Both the position numbers and the translations under genes were made by a program. From contig NC_065570.1 in the NCBI RefSeq assembly GCF_937616625.2, positions 73,559,665 to 73,623,664 on the forward strand: a stretch of 64,000 nt of DNA, in the 5' to 3' direction. The DNA comes from Mercurialis annua. Taxonomy: Eukaryota > Streptophyta > Magnoliopsida > Malpighiales > Euphorbiaceae. Below the pieces are notes generated by a model, which saw only the letters and a list, made by a program, of their open reading frames with translations, ran no database searches and had not been told where the DNA came from. Positions 42,783 to 53,739 of this stretch are shown in pieces. Within the stretch, counting starts at the first letter, position 1, and the number at the start of each line of letters is the position of its first letter.

Positions 42783-42953
42783 TGTTTCCTTCACGAAAAG
42801 CCAAAACCAAACCAGTAAAGTTCGAAAATGAAAGGGGCATTTAGGTAATTCCATCAATAATCAGTGGGCAATGCAAAGCAGTATTAATTGGAGAGATTCA
42901 ACCAGCTCTACAAACAGTAGAGTTAAAACCAATCTGTTGACGAAGAAGATCAG

Positions 42954-43364
42954 ATGGCGTCCCATCCTTCAGTTGCAGTTCTAAGCGCTCCAACGACACG
43001 ACAGGCATCGATCCTTCTGTCTACGAGATTCTTACCTCGACCTGAGGCTGTGTGCAACGTTTCATCATCTTCTATAAGGCCAACAAGGCTGAGGGTGAAA
43101 GCGATGGGAGGAGGAGCAAAGTTCAAGGGGACGCAGATGAGGGAGAAGCATCTGACAGAGATGATTGAGAAAAAAGTGGTGGAAGCCAAAGAGGTGTGCC
43201 AAGGAGATGAGTCCTCCGACGAGTGCAAGGTAGCGTGGGATGAGGTGGAGGAGGTCAGCCAGGCGAAGGCTGATCTCAGGCTTAAGTTGGAGAAACAGGA
43301 TCCTCTCGAATATTTCTGCCAACATAACCCTGAGACGGATGAGTGTCGGGTTTATCAAGATTAG
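42954..43364 (+). CDS. CP12-3: Calvin-cycle regulatory protein CP12-3 (chloroplast)
   Basis: A single exon encodes 136 aa. The first 50 residues are Ser/Arg/Ala-rich with almost no acids, typical of a chloroplast transit peptide. The mature part carries the N-terminal cysteine pair C82-x8-C91, the AWDEVEE core (94-100), and the C-terminal pair C122-x8-C131 in FCQHNPETDECRVYQD. CP12 binds GAPDH and phosphoribulokinase in the dark or under oxidising conditions and switches them off. The mature N-terminus (GGGAKFKGTQMREKHLTEMI) is the form I associate with the CP12-3 branch rather than CP12-1/2. It is divergent from BUBR1, with 483 bp between the start codons. Confidence 0.93.
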   Translation: MASHPSVAVLSAPTTRQASILLSTRFLPRPEAVCNVSSSSIRPTRLRVKAMGGGAKFKGTQMREKHLTEMIEKKVVEAKEVCQGDESSDECKVAWDEVEEVSQAKADLRLKLEKQDPLEYFCQHNPETDECRVYQD

Positions 43365-44435
43365 CTTTACCTGCGCTTCTCTTACTGCTCACTAAAACCA
43401 CCCTTCGCCGCCGTCCACTGCTCCCCACTGAATCTCATCATCATCCATACCGTCTTTCTTTTTTACTTTTACATCCCTTGTCTTGTTGTAAAATGTAAAT
43501 CAAGTCCCAAACAATAAAATATGTATGTTTGAGTCACATTATACATATACACAATAAATATCCATTTAACTTATAAGAAAAATCATTTATCTTTTCTTTT
43601 TGCCAAAGTTGGATATTAATGATAAAATCTGACTATAACGAGTCTCAAATCGACTATTAACGAGTCTCAAATTCAACCACAACATCGGGTTAGAAAATGG
43701 TGCATTTCGGCTAAGTAAAATGTAATCCAAATTGATCTAATACATTAATACCAAAAAAATTAAATCCATAATAGATCTAGACAAAATGGGCATAGAGATT
43801 AATTGGTCCAAAAAATACAACAAAATTCAGTTAAAATCGGTCGAATTTTACCAACTAAAATTTGTTAAATTTCAAATCAAATCGAACTATACCGATTAAT
43901 GCACATATTTCACACATACGTATATATATATGACACATAATTTCTAGTTTTAGTATTTTCCAAAAGTTAAGAGCTTGTTTAGATTACAAGTCAAATACAT
44001 ATACAAATTATTTAAGAGGAGTAAAAATATCAACTCACAAAAATAGGTACAATTGAAACTGAAACTTAAAAAGTGAAATACAATTAATAATTTAAAAAAT
44101 TTAAAATATAAACGAAAAATATAAAAAAAATGGGATATTTTAATAAATGTTATTAATATTAAAGTTATTTTTGGACTTTTTTGTATAGGTTAATGAGAGC
44201 ACATCAGCGAATTAATCAACAATTGTTTTTTTAGAAGTTTAACGGAAGGGAGCTATTTGTTCTATTTTGAAAATAAAAAGGGTTCAGTTGTCCTAAACAA
44301 TAGTTAAAGAACCTATATGTACTTTCTAGGAAACTATAGGAGCTGTTTGTACATTTTGACTTTATTTAATTGTAATGGTGGCAGTCAATTTTAACGGCTG
44401 AAAGGCAATTGTGTGTACTAGCCAACCCTGGTGGG
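43365..44435. other. CP12-3 3' flank and LHCB7 upstream region
   Basis: The first 150 bp should be CP12-3 3' untranslated sequence. From about 43960 to 44350 there is AT-rich, transposon-like sequence sharing short phrases with the MITE in LHCB7 intron 4. No gene seen. Confidence 0.4.
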
Positions 44436-47400
44436 ATGGCTGCGTCACTCTCTTCCGCTGCCTCGTCGTTTATCTCGCGAGGTTCAATTTTGTTGGGTCC
44501 GATACCTCGAAAAGTGGCCAACACAAGAAGCAATAAGTCTGCTTTATCCTGCAAAGCTTCATGGCAAGAGGTAACTCACTCAATTAATATGAATTCAGTA
44601 TATTGTGTTATTTTTCTCTATCCCACTATGGCTTTGGAGGAAGTGCGTTATTGTTGATACGCTTGAATTAGCTGTGATTGAAGCTTGCTGGGGTTCTCGT
44701 ATTCTCAGCCATCCCATTCACGGCGGTGAAAGCCCTCGCCAATAGCCCCTTGGGTGAGTCGCTTCAGAGGCGATTGGAGGAGAGAAAAAAGGTTGCTGTT
44801 AGGGAATCTTCCAACTTCCAAGCTTTAGCTGCTAAGGCCCGTAAAGATAGGTAATTTCTACATAGATACATGGCTGTTATTATTAATTCAAACAATGACA
44901 TTCATCTCTAAATGGTTACCTTCAGTTTTTGAGTATGCTTCCACTTGTAACCGCTACTGTTCAATTTATTAATTTAGATTATAAGAAAACCACTTGAAGC
45001 ACATTTTACAAGCAGCCAGAGAAAGATACACTTTTAGCTCTATATATATTAGCTTCTTAGATGCGTGTTTCAATATTTAAATTTGCAGCTCGTGGTATGG
45101 AGAAGACCGTCCTCGCTGGCTTGGTCCTATTCCGTATGACTATCCTGCTTATCTCACTGGAGAACTGCCTGGGGATTATGGCTTTGATGTCGCAGGATTG
45201 GGCACGGATTCTGTGGCTTTCCAGAGATACTTTAAGTATGCTGCACTTTAATTGTCCATTTTTAGCATGACCTTGATAATGCATATTGGAATTTTAGAGT
45301 TTTGTTTGGTACTTAATGATAAGGCAATGCTAAGTGTGTTCTGTTTGCACATCCTGATCAATCATTGAAATATTGCTGTCAACTTTGATGAGCCTTTTCA
45401 TGAAATGGTTGCCAATTTTTGCAGAAACTATCAAATGCTCCATGTCTTCTAAGTGGTTTATAATGTTTACTGTTTTCCATGACATTAGTGGCGTAGTGTA
45501 GTGCAAGCCTAATGCAGATTTTTGTTTCTTTTCTAATCTCTATGACTACAAATGCTGATTGTGATCTTCAACTTGTGTAGCTTCGAAATACTTCATGCTC
45601 GTTGGGCTATGCTTGCTGCCCTTGGTGCTCTGGTTCCTGAAGTACTTGATTTATCAGGTGCCTTTCACTTCATTGAACCTGTTTGGTGGCGAGTTGGATA
45701 CTCAAAGCTTAAGGTCAGCAACTTTGCTTTCATTCCATCAATGCTCTCAATTATGTGGGATATGAAGTTTCCTAATTTGCCATCTCCCCTAGCAGTTTTT
45801 TTTGGGATTTTGAAATCTTTTTCTTTTGGCTTAATTATCATCCAAAAACACCCCACATATTTACTTTTTTCATTCATATCTAAAACTTTTAAAATTGTCA
45901 AGTTTACTCAATTTCCCAATTTTCAATTTCAATTGTGCCCACTTTTTCAAATTGGAGTTTTTCCACTTGGAAAATATGGTTCAAATGTCTTGAGACATTC
46001 TCAAATTTTAGTAATTTTTAAAATATTAAGGGCTTATTTGTACTAAGTGTCAAATACGAAAAACATATTTGAATCTTTTTTCAGAGTGAAAACTCCAGTT
46101 TGAAAAAATGGGTATAATTGAAAATGAAAATTGGGAAATGAGGTAAAATTGACGATTTTAAAACTTTGGGATATAAACAAAAAAATTGAAAATGTGGGGT
46201 ATTTTTTGGATAATAGGGAGATAGTATAGCAGCCCACTAGTTTGAGATGATAAAATACTTCTAACCAATTATTTTCAAATCTACTGAAATTAAATATTAA
46301 AATTTATGTCGTGTTTAATAAAATTTTAAACATGAAAGTTGAGGAAACTCACAATTTCGTATTGCTACACCCCAAAATCCGATTTTAGGAAATTTTGACA
46401 TATACATAGTATTTTGGGCTCATGTAGTTTTATTTATTGATTAATTGTAAATAAATATTCGGTTATGGTTGTTAGTTAAGACTGTAAGGCTTACTATGGG
46501 CTGGTGGCATTAAACATACTCGAGTCATAGTGCCGGTCTGACTCCGACCTCCGATTAGGAACGTGACAAAAAGCAAAATTCCTTTTGATTTTTGTTTTCA
46601 AATGGTAGCAGTACTTGATTAATCTCTTATCTTCCGGTTTCTTCAACATTTTAACAGGGAGATACTTTGGATTACCTTGGCATCCCGGGACTCCACTTTG
46701 CTGGAAGCCAAGGAGTGATTGTTATTGCTATTTGTCAAGTGCTCCTCATGGTAATCCCTTAATGAAGCTATATTTCTTATTTCCTGTAATAATTTCAAAG
46801 CTTGCAATATTTTGCATTTGTTTAGTCCATATCAGTGCTGCTGTCTATTAGAATTCAATTGAATTAATTTGGACCAACCTAAATAGCTTAATTCATCTGG
46901 CTGACAATGGCATACTTATAGACCCTCGCTATTTTATGCATTTGCAATTATTTAGCATAGAATAGTAGCGCTATCCCTCCTTATCCTCTAGTCCGCACTC
47001 TCGAGCAATCCTTGATGATAGCAGGACACTAAAGTGTCCCTCGTTAGTTATGTGATGAAGCTTTAAACTAGGTAGTACGGACACTTCATTCAATCGACGT
47101 TTCCCGTTTCGGAAACGTTTCGGACACTTGACGTATCGGACACGAAACTTCATTTTTTACATAGGAAACTTTAAAATTATACCGTTTCGCCGTGTCTAAG
47201 TGTCCCGTTTCCCCGTATTCGTGTCCGTGTCCGTGCTACCTAGGCTTTAAACTGTTCCCTTGCAAATATTTATGGTCTTAGAATGCAAGTGGTATTGCAT
47301 ACAGGTTGGACCAGAGTATGCAAGATATTGTGGAATTGAGGCATTGGAGCCATTAGGAATTTACTTGCCAGGTGATATAAATTATCCAGGAGGGGCACTT

Positions 47401-47613
47401 TTTGATCCCTTGAACCTCTCAAGTGATCCGGTAGCTTTCGAGGAACTGAAGGTGAAGGAAATTAAAAACGGACGGTTAGCGATGGTTGCCTGGTTAGGTT
47501 TTTATGCCCAAGCAGCTTTGACAGGTAAAGGCCCAGTTCAAAATCTTGTTGAGCACATATCAGATCCATTTCACAACAATCTGTTTTCTGTGCTCAAAGT
47601 TCATGTAAATTGA
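44436..47613 (+). CDS. LHCB7: LHCB7-type chlorophyll a/b-binding protein
   Basis: Six exons join in phase (44436-44570, 44684-44850, 45089-45235, 45581-45713, 46658-46750, 47305-47613) to encode 327 aa, the length I recall for Arabidopsis LHCB7. The N-terminus is Ser/Arg-rich (transit peptide). An extra hydrophobic segment [15 protein letters not shown] begins at residue 46. The LHC fold has [12 protein letters not shown], the first chlorophyll-binding helix [22 protein letters not shown], a middle helix around [13 protein letters not shown], and the third helix [24 protein letters not shown]7 is a rare thylakoid antenna protein linked to photosystem II. Transposons have entered introns 4 and 5; neither breaks an exon. 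An upstream in-frame Met (44409) would add nine residues. Confidence 0.94.
45834..46215. mobile_element. MITE in LHCB7 intron 4
   Basis: The left arm ATTATCATCCAAAAACACCCC... and the right arm are near complements over about 150 bp, with AAACTTTTAAAATTGTCAA, CCCAATTTTCA and TTGGAGTTTT shared in inverted order. Target duplication not resolved. Confidence 0.75.
47069..47243. mobile_element. MULE-type MITE in LHCB7 intron 5, 9-bp TSD
   Basis: The ends are inverted TAGGTAG(t/c)ACGGACAC. The flanking direct repeat GCTTTAAAC lies at 47060-47068 and 47244-47252. The interior is rich in GTGTCC, GTTTC and CGTTTC motifs. The right edge is about 60 bp before the acceptor of LHCB7 exon 6. Confidence 0.85.
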
Positions 47614-48302
47614 TACTGTATGTTCAAGTGTGCATACGGATAACCAGTCTTACTATACGAAGCTTATTATTACGAAGTATTTTGTAATGTTAAATTAAAT
47701 AAATTTGTTTGTAATTAATTAATGTTTTTTGTAAAAACTATTATCATATTTTTATGTGTTATTTATTTGAACAATTATTAATTATTTGTAACATGCACTG
47801 AAATTTATTTTTCCATTATTATATTAATTTGAATAGAAATTATTATTATCTTAGATATTATTCGTTATTAATTAACTATTTACATAAGGTAATAAACATA
47901 GCAAATGTTATTGATATTTTAACAGTCTACACTAAAGGCTTATTTGAGCCATTTAAAAAAGAGTTAATTATATATAAATTTACGACCTTTAGGGCATCTC
48001 CAAAGGGAGTCACCATTTTTCCCTCACCATTTTTCAATTTGGTGAATTTTCACCAAATTTACTCCAATGGTCATCACCAAATTCTTCACCAAAAAACATA
48101 CTTTTTTACTTTTTAATAAAATAATCATTTTTAATTCTTAACATTTTATACACTTTTTACCAATTTCACCCACAAACTTATTTATGCTCATATTCATCCG
48201 AATTATAGTATTATTTATATTTAAAAAAATAAATTGCTATTAATTTTTTTAATTATGAATATCTTATAAAATTTAATTTTTATTAAAATTGTTTAAAATG
48301 AA

Positions 48303-48428
48303 CATTACATTAATTTATTTAAATTAATACAATAAAAAGACTAAAATAAACATTGCATTAATTTATTTAAATTAATACAATAAAAAGACTAAAATAAACA
48401 TTACATTAATTTATTTAAATTAACACAA
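48303..48428. repeat. Tandem repeat, period about 48 bp, 2.6 copies
   Basis: Units contain AACATTACATTAATTTATTT and AATACAATAAAAAGACTAAA and differ by only a few bases. Located inside the Harbinger element, 5' of its ORF. Confidence 0.85.
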
Positions 48429-48536
48429 CATAAAATTAAAATTAACGAAAACATAAATCAATCCTCATAATGACAAGGTAAATCCATTCAATGTAAAAAA
48501 AAGTACAATTTTTTTATGATTACTTTATCCATATGA

Positions 48537-48730
48537 AGATAAGGGTGAATTCTATCCAACGATCAATTTATTTACGAAATCCATCCAACGGTATTAAATT
48601 TTTACAATTATTTTTATTTTATTTTTATTTTATTCATAAAGAAGATAAGGGTAAATCTCATCTAACGATTGATATTATTACGATATCCATCCAATGGTAA
48701 TAAATTTTTACAATTATCTTTTTTTAATTT
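48537..48730. repeat. Imperfect direct duplication, about 115 bp spacing
   Basis: GATAAGGGT(g/a)AAT...ATCCA(a/t)...ATCCATCCAA(c/t)GGTA(t/a)TAAATTTTTACAATTAT occurs twice (about 48538 and 48652). Both copies lie directly upstream of the ORF1 gene and may be its promoter region. Confidence 0.7.
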
Positions 48731-48863
48731 TTACTTTATCCATACTTTGTTCTATTTATTGAAGAAGATTTTATAGTTCTCCAACCCACAAAAAAATTCT
48801 ATCTTATTTTCAATCAATAATATCACCTTCACATTTTTTAATAGCCTTACTTTCATTACAAAA

Positions 48864-49374
48864 ATGTCTATTCGAACGTCCGGTTACGGTGTGCATGAAG
48901 ATATACGATTATGTGAAGTCTATATGGAGATTTTTCAAGATTATATTAGAGGTGTGCAACAAAGTCCAACTTCATTTTGGAATCGAGTTGAGGAAGCGTA
49001 TAACAAAGATAAAAATGAAAATTGTGAGGAACGCAACGTTAGATCGGTGGGTGCTCGTGTTCGTACTATAGAAAAGGCAATCCGAAAATTAAATGGGTGC
49101 ATGAGACAAATCGAAACAATGAATCCTAGTGGAGTATCGAATGAAGATATTGTAAGTACTCGAAATGTAATTTTATATTTTAATTTTATAAAAAAAAAAT
49201 TCTTGAAATTTAATTTAAATATTTATTTATTTTTTTACAAATTATTAACTTGATATTTTTAATAACTTGCAGTTAGCCCAAGCAAAAATATTACTTATGC
49301 AAGATCCAAGCTACAGTAACGGTTTCAAATTCGACCATGTTTGGAATATCATGAAAGATTTTGAAATTTTCTAA
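48864..49374 (+). CDS. Harbinger ORF1 (Myb/trihelix-like DNA-binding protein)
   Basis: Two exons (48864-49151, 49273-49374) join in phase to 129 aa. The first holds a SANT/trihelix-like region (EDIRLCEVYMEIFQDYIRGV, SPTSFWNRVEEAYN, VRSVGARVRTIEKAIRKLNG, CMRQIETMNPSG). The second ends with AQAKILLMQDPSYSNGFKFD and VWNIMKDFEIF, as in plant PIF/Harbinger ORF1 proteins, which are often annotated as NAM-associated or glutathione S-transferase T3-like. These proteins help recruit the partner transposase to the element ends. The frame is intact and the TGG-rich helix pattern is partly worn. It is short compared with full ORF1 proteins, so the N-terminus may have been shortened. Confidence 0.75.
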
Positions 49375-49852
49375 TAATTGATAGAATATGTGTTCTATTT
49401 ATTTATTATGTAATGTCGTAGTATGTTTCATTTTTAGGTTATTATATCGTAAAATTATCTATGTAATGTTTTTATATTATTGTCTCGTAAAATTAATTAT
49501 GTAATATTTTTTTAATTGTCTTGTAAAATTATTCATGTAAGATTTTTATGTTATTGTTTTATAAAATTATTCATGTAATATTTTTATATCATTGTCTCGT
49601 TAAATTATTTAAAAAGTAAGTAATTAATTAAATACAACTACAAACAAATTATATGTACTAAAATGTAAATTAACCACATTATTATATTCAAAAAGTGAAA
49701 TGGTGAAGGAAAAATTCCTTCACCATTTTTGATGAAAGAGAGTGTGAGAGAGTCACCAAAATGCATTTTGGTGACTCCCTTGGAGATGGAGAGTCATCAA
49801 TTCCCATTTTGATGACTCCCCTTGAAGATGGTCTTACACCATAATCCAGAAG

Positions 49853-50083
49853 AAAAAAACATGACTTTTAAAAGTGTCAATCACGGGCACAAACATTTTT
49901 TACTATTCAAATTCATCATCGACACATTTTTCGGTAAAATTTTGTTGACTTAGATAACCAACGGGTTTGCCACGTGTCATGTCACATTAACAAAACCGCT
50001 CATAAAAATTGTCGACGATGTATTTGAAAAGAAATGAAAAATTATGTATGTGATTGACATTTTTAAAAAGTCGTGTTTTTTTT
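49853..50083. mobile_element. MITE, about 230 bp
   Basis: Inverted ends AAAAAAACATGACTTTTAAAA and its near complement, with GTGTCAATCAC/GTGATTGACA shared. It is placed only 20 bp to the right of the Harbinger element. Non-coding. Confidence 0.7.
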
Positions 50084-50482
50084 AATTTTATGTAAAAATC
50101 ATGATTTTGTAAATAATTATCTTTTTAAAATCATTAAATTTGTTCAAGCACCTTCAATGTATATCAATTTTTATTATAAATATATGGCATATAACTTTAT
50201 TTTTTTAGTAGAGTAATTGCACAGAAATATACAACTAAAAACTCGAAGATGGGCGCAGCAGTAGCAGGTAATTAATGTAACATTGAAGTCAAGGGGAAAT
50301 AGTACATTGGACTATTAGCAAATGCACAATATTTTTTTCCATTTTATGGAAAAAACAAATCAAACATGCACAAGATAATTTATAGATGGTTTGATTTAAA
50401 GTCTAAGGAGACGTATATAATAATGGTTAAAATTTATTCCTAAATCACAGTTACTTCTTCTCAACTCTATTATTTTTAAATG

Positions 50483-51180
50483 AATAAAGGATCAATTCAC
50501 CCCATCAACTTAGCATGAAATATTAAAAAAATTATTTTTAATACTTTTGACTCAAAAAGAGGATCGATTCATCCTCTCAACTTGGCACGAAATATCAAAT
50601 GAGTCATTTTGAAAGAGTTTGAATCAAACTAACCCACAACTTTTGTTTTCATATCAAAAATGCAAACAAAGTGGGGATATCACCCCACCCCCCTAAACTT
50701 TATAAAACCAAATCAATCCACCCCCAATTTTTCACTGGAGACCACTTCATTCCACCACCGACCACTCACCAAAAATCGCCTTCAGATTTTTTTTTTCACT
50801 AGATTTTTTTTTTATAAACGAATTTTTTTTCCCCGTTAAATCATCGGAGCAGAACCAGATGGGTTTGCTCCACGATGAAGAGCAGACCCAGATTGAGGAG
50901 CAGATCTGCTCCTCAACGAGGAGCAACAGTTGCTCCTCCTCAAAACATATATTTTTACTAAATTTTAGGTATTAATTTGTATTTTTTTAAAATAATAGGG
51001 ACTATACTTTTAACCAAGCGAGTGTGTTTCAAACGCGGTTGAAAGTGGAAAAATATGAGAGAGGGGCTGATTTGATATACTTTGGAATAGTTGCGGGTTT
51101 GTTTATCCAAAACCCTCTAAAATGACTCTTTTGATATTTCGTGTCAAGTTGAGGAGGTGAATTGATATTTTATTCCTTTT
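50483..51180. mobile_element. 0.7-kb TIR element with central GAGGAGC palindromes
   Basis: The left end GAATAAAGGATCAATTCACC and the right end (complement GGAATAAAATATCAATTCACC) are inverted, with CAACTTG(g/a)CACGAAATATCAAA also inverted. The left terminus is itself directly duplicated about 72 bp further in. The centre (50870-50940) holds a 20-bp perfect palindrome at 50895-50914 and a 21-bp one at 50918-50938, both starting GAGGAGCA. Confidence 0.7.
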
Positions 51181-51419
51181 AATACAAACAGACTCGCAAC
51201 TTAAAAATTTAGCATCAAATTCACCCCTATAACACAAAAATACACAAAAAGGACAGTAAAATTGCTTATACAATGTTTATCACATTCCAACTCTTACTTT
51301 AAATCTTTATTCTGTTGGTCAAATTTGTGATAACGGTTGCTTAGTTTCCTTTTTTTTTTTTGCTTGCTATATTTATAATCCAAAGTCCCAATAAGTGATT
51401 AGAACCAGCCATGGAAAAT

Positions 51420-51935
51420 GAGGACTTCATATAAGATTGCAACTGCTGCTCTAGGTGAGGACGTATCATCTTTTTGTTTGAGTCCTTCTTCTTCTGTGTT
51501 TTATTTGTGGCATTCTCGTCTTGGTCATTTCTCTAGGTCTCGTTTACAATTTTTACCTTTTATAGGAGTTTTAGGAAATTTAGAAACTCATGATATTTCT
51601 GATTGTAGTGGTTGTAAACTTGCAAAGTTTTCCGCTTTGTCTTTTTTTAAAAGGAATACTTTTTCTGTTACACTTTTTGATCTTATTCATTGAGATGTTT
51701 GGGGATCCTCTCCTATTTATACAAAAAGGGATTTTCATTATTATGTCTCTTTTATTGACAACTGCACTCGTTGTTGGATTTATATTATGAAACGTCGCTA
51801 AAACTATTTAAGCATTAATAATGAGTTTTTGTGAAAACTTAACATGCAGCTATTATTAAATGCTTTAGATGTGATTTGAAGGGGGAGTATACTTCCCATA
51901 TTTTTAAGGAACTTTTTGATTTGGATGTTTCTTGT
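51420..51935 (+). pseudogene. Ty1/copia pol fragment
   Basis: It encodes a GAG-pre-integrase motif (YLWHSRLGHFSRSRLQFL, CSGCKLAKFSALSF), then the start of an integrase (DVWGSSPIYTKRDFHYYVSF, DNCTRCWIYIMKRR, CDLKGEYTSHIFKELFD). An in-frame stop lies before DVWG, with a further frame loss after MKRR. No LTRs or other domains nearby, so this is a decayed fragment. Confidence 0.85.
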
Positions 51936-53739
51936 CTTTTGTTTTGGTCAAGTAGGTGCTGCTTCCTGCCTGAGACTTTTGTAACAGGTTTGTAGTAGTT
52001 TCCCCTTGGTCATTGTCTTTTGGTGGCACTGGTTTTTGTTTTCAGCTTTAGCTTGAGAGGTTTGAGGCTTTTGTAACAAGGGCGCCCCTGCTTTTATTAG
52101 ATGTTTTTGTTTTTGGTCTCCCTTTAGCTTGTTTTAGGGAGATTTAGGTGTATTCTCGTTTGTTAGTTATTAAATGAGTTTTTTTGGTTGTTTTCTACCA
52201 AAAAAAATGGTATTTGAATTTTTTTTCCGATTAATATTATCACTGTCCATACATTGATAAACACTTTAAATTAGTTACACTTGTATATATTTAAAATCTT
52301 TATATTATCTAAATTTAAGATACTCAAAGTACACATTATATATCAATAATTGAAAACATTAAACATTCAATAATATAAAGTAATATATTTATATTTATGA
52401 AAAAGTTTTGAATTGGGAATTTGGGATGAGCTTGTGTCACATATTCACGATTATTTGATGGTTCGATATTGGAGTTTTTCGCAAATAAATCACAAAAAAA
52501 GAGTGGTAATATAGGCGATATTGATTACAATTAATTCAAGTTGACGCGTTTAGTTGAGATGTGGGCCCAGCTCGGCCTTTTTGGTTTGGATTTTGCCCCA
52601 ATTTCATGTCTTTCTTTCTTCCCATCCTTTTCTTTCGTTTTTCTTCTTTCACATTAACTGATTATTTTCTTATATTGTAATTTGTGTATTAGCATTACAC
52701 ATTATTTTTTGTAGAAATCAAGTATATGTCATATACTATGATAATCAAACAAATTACTACAATGAATTTTAGTTAATAAATAAGAGTAATTTGTGAACTT
52801 TTGAAATATTTAACAAGCTGGAAAATCAGTTGAGACGCTATATAAAAAAAGTTTACTTCAAAAAACAAAAAGTTTACCGTCTTTAAAAATAAATGGAAAA
52901 GTAATGTGAAGAAAGTTATGTTATTTTTGTTTTAGCTTAAACAGTGAACACTGAACATAGTCGTGTTACAATAAATAGATGTAAAGAATAGAAAAAGTAT
53001 AATTAATTAATTAATTAATTTGATAAGCAGAAAAAAGATGGTGTGATGTGATGAGAAGGGGGAAATGGCGGGTAGTGTGTTAGAATTGCAGAGTTGAAGT
53101 GTTAATAGTAATTATGGGTTAAATAATAGTTCCAAAAAAGAAATAATCCATCTGTCTATCACCCAACCCAAATACTAAATATCAAACTTATATTATTCCT
53201 AAAAAGAAAATATAAAACCAAATTGAACACTGAATTGATTTGGCAGCCATATAAATGGGACCTAAAAAATCGATAAAATTTTGAAAAAATAAAAAAACAC
53301 ACACATTGCTTTAAAATCTAAATAAAAACTCTGTTTGAATCAAACTCCTTCTGGCCAGCTGTTGGTTAGGATTTATTATTATTTATTGAATAAAATTAGT
53401 TTGAGATCTCCCATTCTCTCCTTCCCGTTTGTTCGTGAAGCTCCCCCCACAGCCAGAATTATCGCATTTTACTCCTAAATCAAAACCCTAAGATCCATAC
53501 TTTCACATTCTCTGCATTGCTCTCCCGCATTCTCTGATCTCGACCCGCTTCTACCTTCCAGGTACGCTCTCTTTTGATTTTCTTTTGCTCATTGATTTTT
53601 ATCTTTATTGTTTGCTTTTCTGATTTCTTTTTTAAATATTCTGTCAATTTGTAGCGTGCTTTATTTGCTTGTCGGTTGTTTGATCGTATAGCTGAGAGAG
53701 AGGTGACCGATTTGTTTTTTTAATTGTTTTAACGGTACA
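51936..53739. other. Spacer, PPI promoter and 5' leader
   Basis: 51950-52210 looks like a retroelement tail (G/T-rich, ending before an A run). 53000-53020 is an (AATT)n-like run. From about 53400 the sequence is pyrimidine-rich leader of the next gene. CCAG|GTACGC at 53561 and an acceptor near 53690 suggest a 5'UTR intron. Confidence 0.45.

Larger units (their letters stand above)
47992..49833 (+). mobile_element. PIF/Harbinger element keeping only ORF1
   Basis: TTA target duplications at 47989-47991 and 49834-49836 bound ends GGGCATCTCCAA and TTGAAGATGGTC (complement GACCATCTTCAA). Inverted similarity extends through GGGAGTCA(c/t)CA. The only gene inside is the Myb/trihelix-like ORF1 at 48864-49374; no DDE transposase ORF is present in the 1.84 kb. 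Confidence 0.85.

Noticed and set aside
46345..46565. Solo LTR in LHCB7 intron 4 (TGCTACACCCC...ACGTGACA)
   Set aside because: The ends look vaguely LTR-like, but I found no target duplication or conserved internal motif, so it is not called.
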